Shown here piece after piece: positions 14,276 through 14,445 of a DNA stretch of 14,445 nucleotides. This DNA comes from Fodinibius sp041642155 (lineage in GTDB: Bacteria; Bacteroidota; Rhodothermia; Balneolales; Balneolaceae), in NCBI RefSeq assembly GCF_041642155.1, contig NZ_JBEPWZ010000056.1, positions 1-14,445 on the forward strand, written 5' to 3'. Both the position numbers and the translations under genes were made by a program. Every line of letters begins with the position of its first letter. Within the stretch, counting starts at the first letter, position 1. The notes beneath the pieces were generated by a model. That model worked only from the letters and a program-made list of their open reading frames with translations, was not told the DNA's origin and made no database searches.

Positions 14276-14305
14276 TTAATCCCTTGATTGTGTCTCTAAA
14301 TTTTG
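14276..14305 (+). promoter_or_regulatory. Weak candidate promoter for acs
   Basis: TTA at 14276-14278, a 19-nt spacer, then AAATTTTG at 14298-14305. This is a two-mismatch version of TTG / TAnnTTTG. It would start transcription near 14311, about 48 nt before the acs ATG. The 178-nt gap 14181-14358 otherwise shows only AT-rich sequence and a weak AATCC/GGATT inverted repeat (14199-14216), no clear terminator. Confidence 0.22.
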
Positions 14306-14358
14306 TAACATGGATTTATGAACACGGATTACTTTCAATTTAAATTTGTTTTATTGTT

Positions 14359-14445
14359 ATGTGGCTGAATATCGATTCGTTTGAAGAGTACAAGGAAGTG
14401 TATGAACATAGTGTAAAAAATCCGGAGGAGTTTTGGGATCATGAA
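14359..14445 (+). CDS. acs: Acetyl-CoA synthetase, N-terminal 29 codons (3' end cut off by window)
   Basis: Only the first 29 residues are visible; the frame is open to the last base. The sequence SFEEYKEVYEHSVKNPEEFW matches the start of the ACAS_N domain found at the beginning of AMP-forming acetyl-CoA synthetases, where a Tyr/His-rich helix is followed by PxxFW. The enzyme converts acetate, ATP and CoA to acetyl-CoA. It lies on the same strand 178 nt after the symporter, so uptake and activation of acetate are encoded side by side, probably from separate promoters. There is no SD before the ATG. A propionyl-CoA synthetase or another acyl-CoA synthetase with the same N-terminal domain is the main alternative, because the catalytic core lies beyond the window. 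Confidence 0.75.
   Translation, partial: MWLNIDSFEEYKEVYEHSVKNPEEFWDHE

Noticed and set aside
14318..14368. A 16-codon open frame overlapping the acs start, as a regulatory leader peptide
   Set aside because: It has no SD, no repeated codons suggestive of attenuation and no terminator/antiterminator stems nearby; short chance frames are common in AT-rich sequence.
1..14445. Defence island, mobile element, CRISPR array, toxin-antitoxin pair or biosynthetic cluster
   Set aside because: No transposase, integrase, repeat-spacer array, paired small toxin genes, restriction or synthase genes were seen; all genes fit housekeeping, stress, envelope or acetate functions.

Overview
The window reads as an ordinary, well-packed stretch of a Gram-negative chromosome from the Bacteroidota/Balneolota/Rhodothermota neighbourhood; a halophilic Balneolaceae-like host is my best guess. 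Reasons: outer-membrane-style lipoproteins (a TlpA-type thioredoxin protein and an exported NagZ-like GH3 enzyme), a bacilliredoxin of the BrxA/BrxB type, the DUF4212 + sodium:solute symporter pair, start codons mostly without Shine-Dalgarno (SD) sequences, and several candidate promoters of the TTG-N18..20-TAnnTTTG type. The taxonomy is inference from recalled families, not a database match. I see no rRNA, tRNA, CRISPR array, insertion sequence or prophage.

Layout. 1-2231 (+): 3' part of aspS, then a DUF429 RNase H-fold protein 30 nt later. 2232-2414: a convergent spacer rich in inverted repeats. 2415-3878 (-): SthA-type soluble transhydrogenase. 3879-4119: divergent promoter region. 4120-5338 (+): Mn-type superoxide dismutase, a strong hairpin terminator, and a bacilliredoxin. 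5369-7402 (-): a two-gene operon, TetR-like regulator then ABC1/UbiB-like kinase, with 3 nt between them. 7403-7633: a spacer holding a 17-bp palindrome that may be the regulator's operator. 7634-8227 (-): DinB-family metalloprotein. 8339-9226 (+): YihY/BrkB membrane protein. 9237-11877 (-): a two-gene lipoprotein operon, TlpA-like protein then GH3 N-acetylhexosaminidase. 11878-12198: 321 nt divergent regulatory region. 12199-14180 (+): DUF4212 small subunit and its sodium:solute symporter. 14359 to the end (+): first 29 codons of acetyl-CoA synthetase.

How the genes fit together. The middle (SthA, SOD, bacilliredoxin) is a redox and oxidative-stress neighbourhood: NADPH/NADH balancing, superoxide removal and thiol repair. 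The right end is an acetate module: sodium-coupled carboxylate uptake followed by activation to acetyl-CoA, comparable in logic to E. coli acs-yjcH-actP but with DUF4212 as the small partner. The GH3/TlpA pair works at the cell envelope. No convincing new multi-gene system is present. The points most worth following are the TetR-ABC1 kinase pair with its palindrome, the altered active-site and nucleotide-binding residues in the SthA-like enzyme, an EF-hand-like loop in the symporter, and SD sequences that are clear only at the two non-ATG starts.
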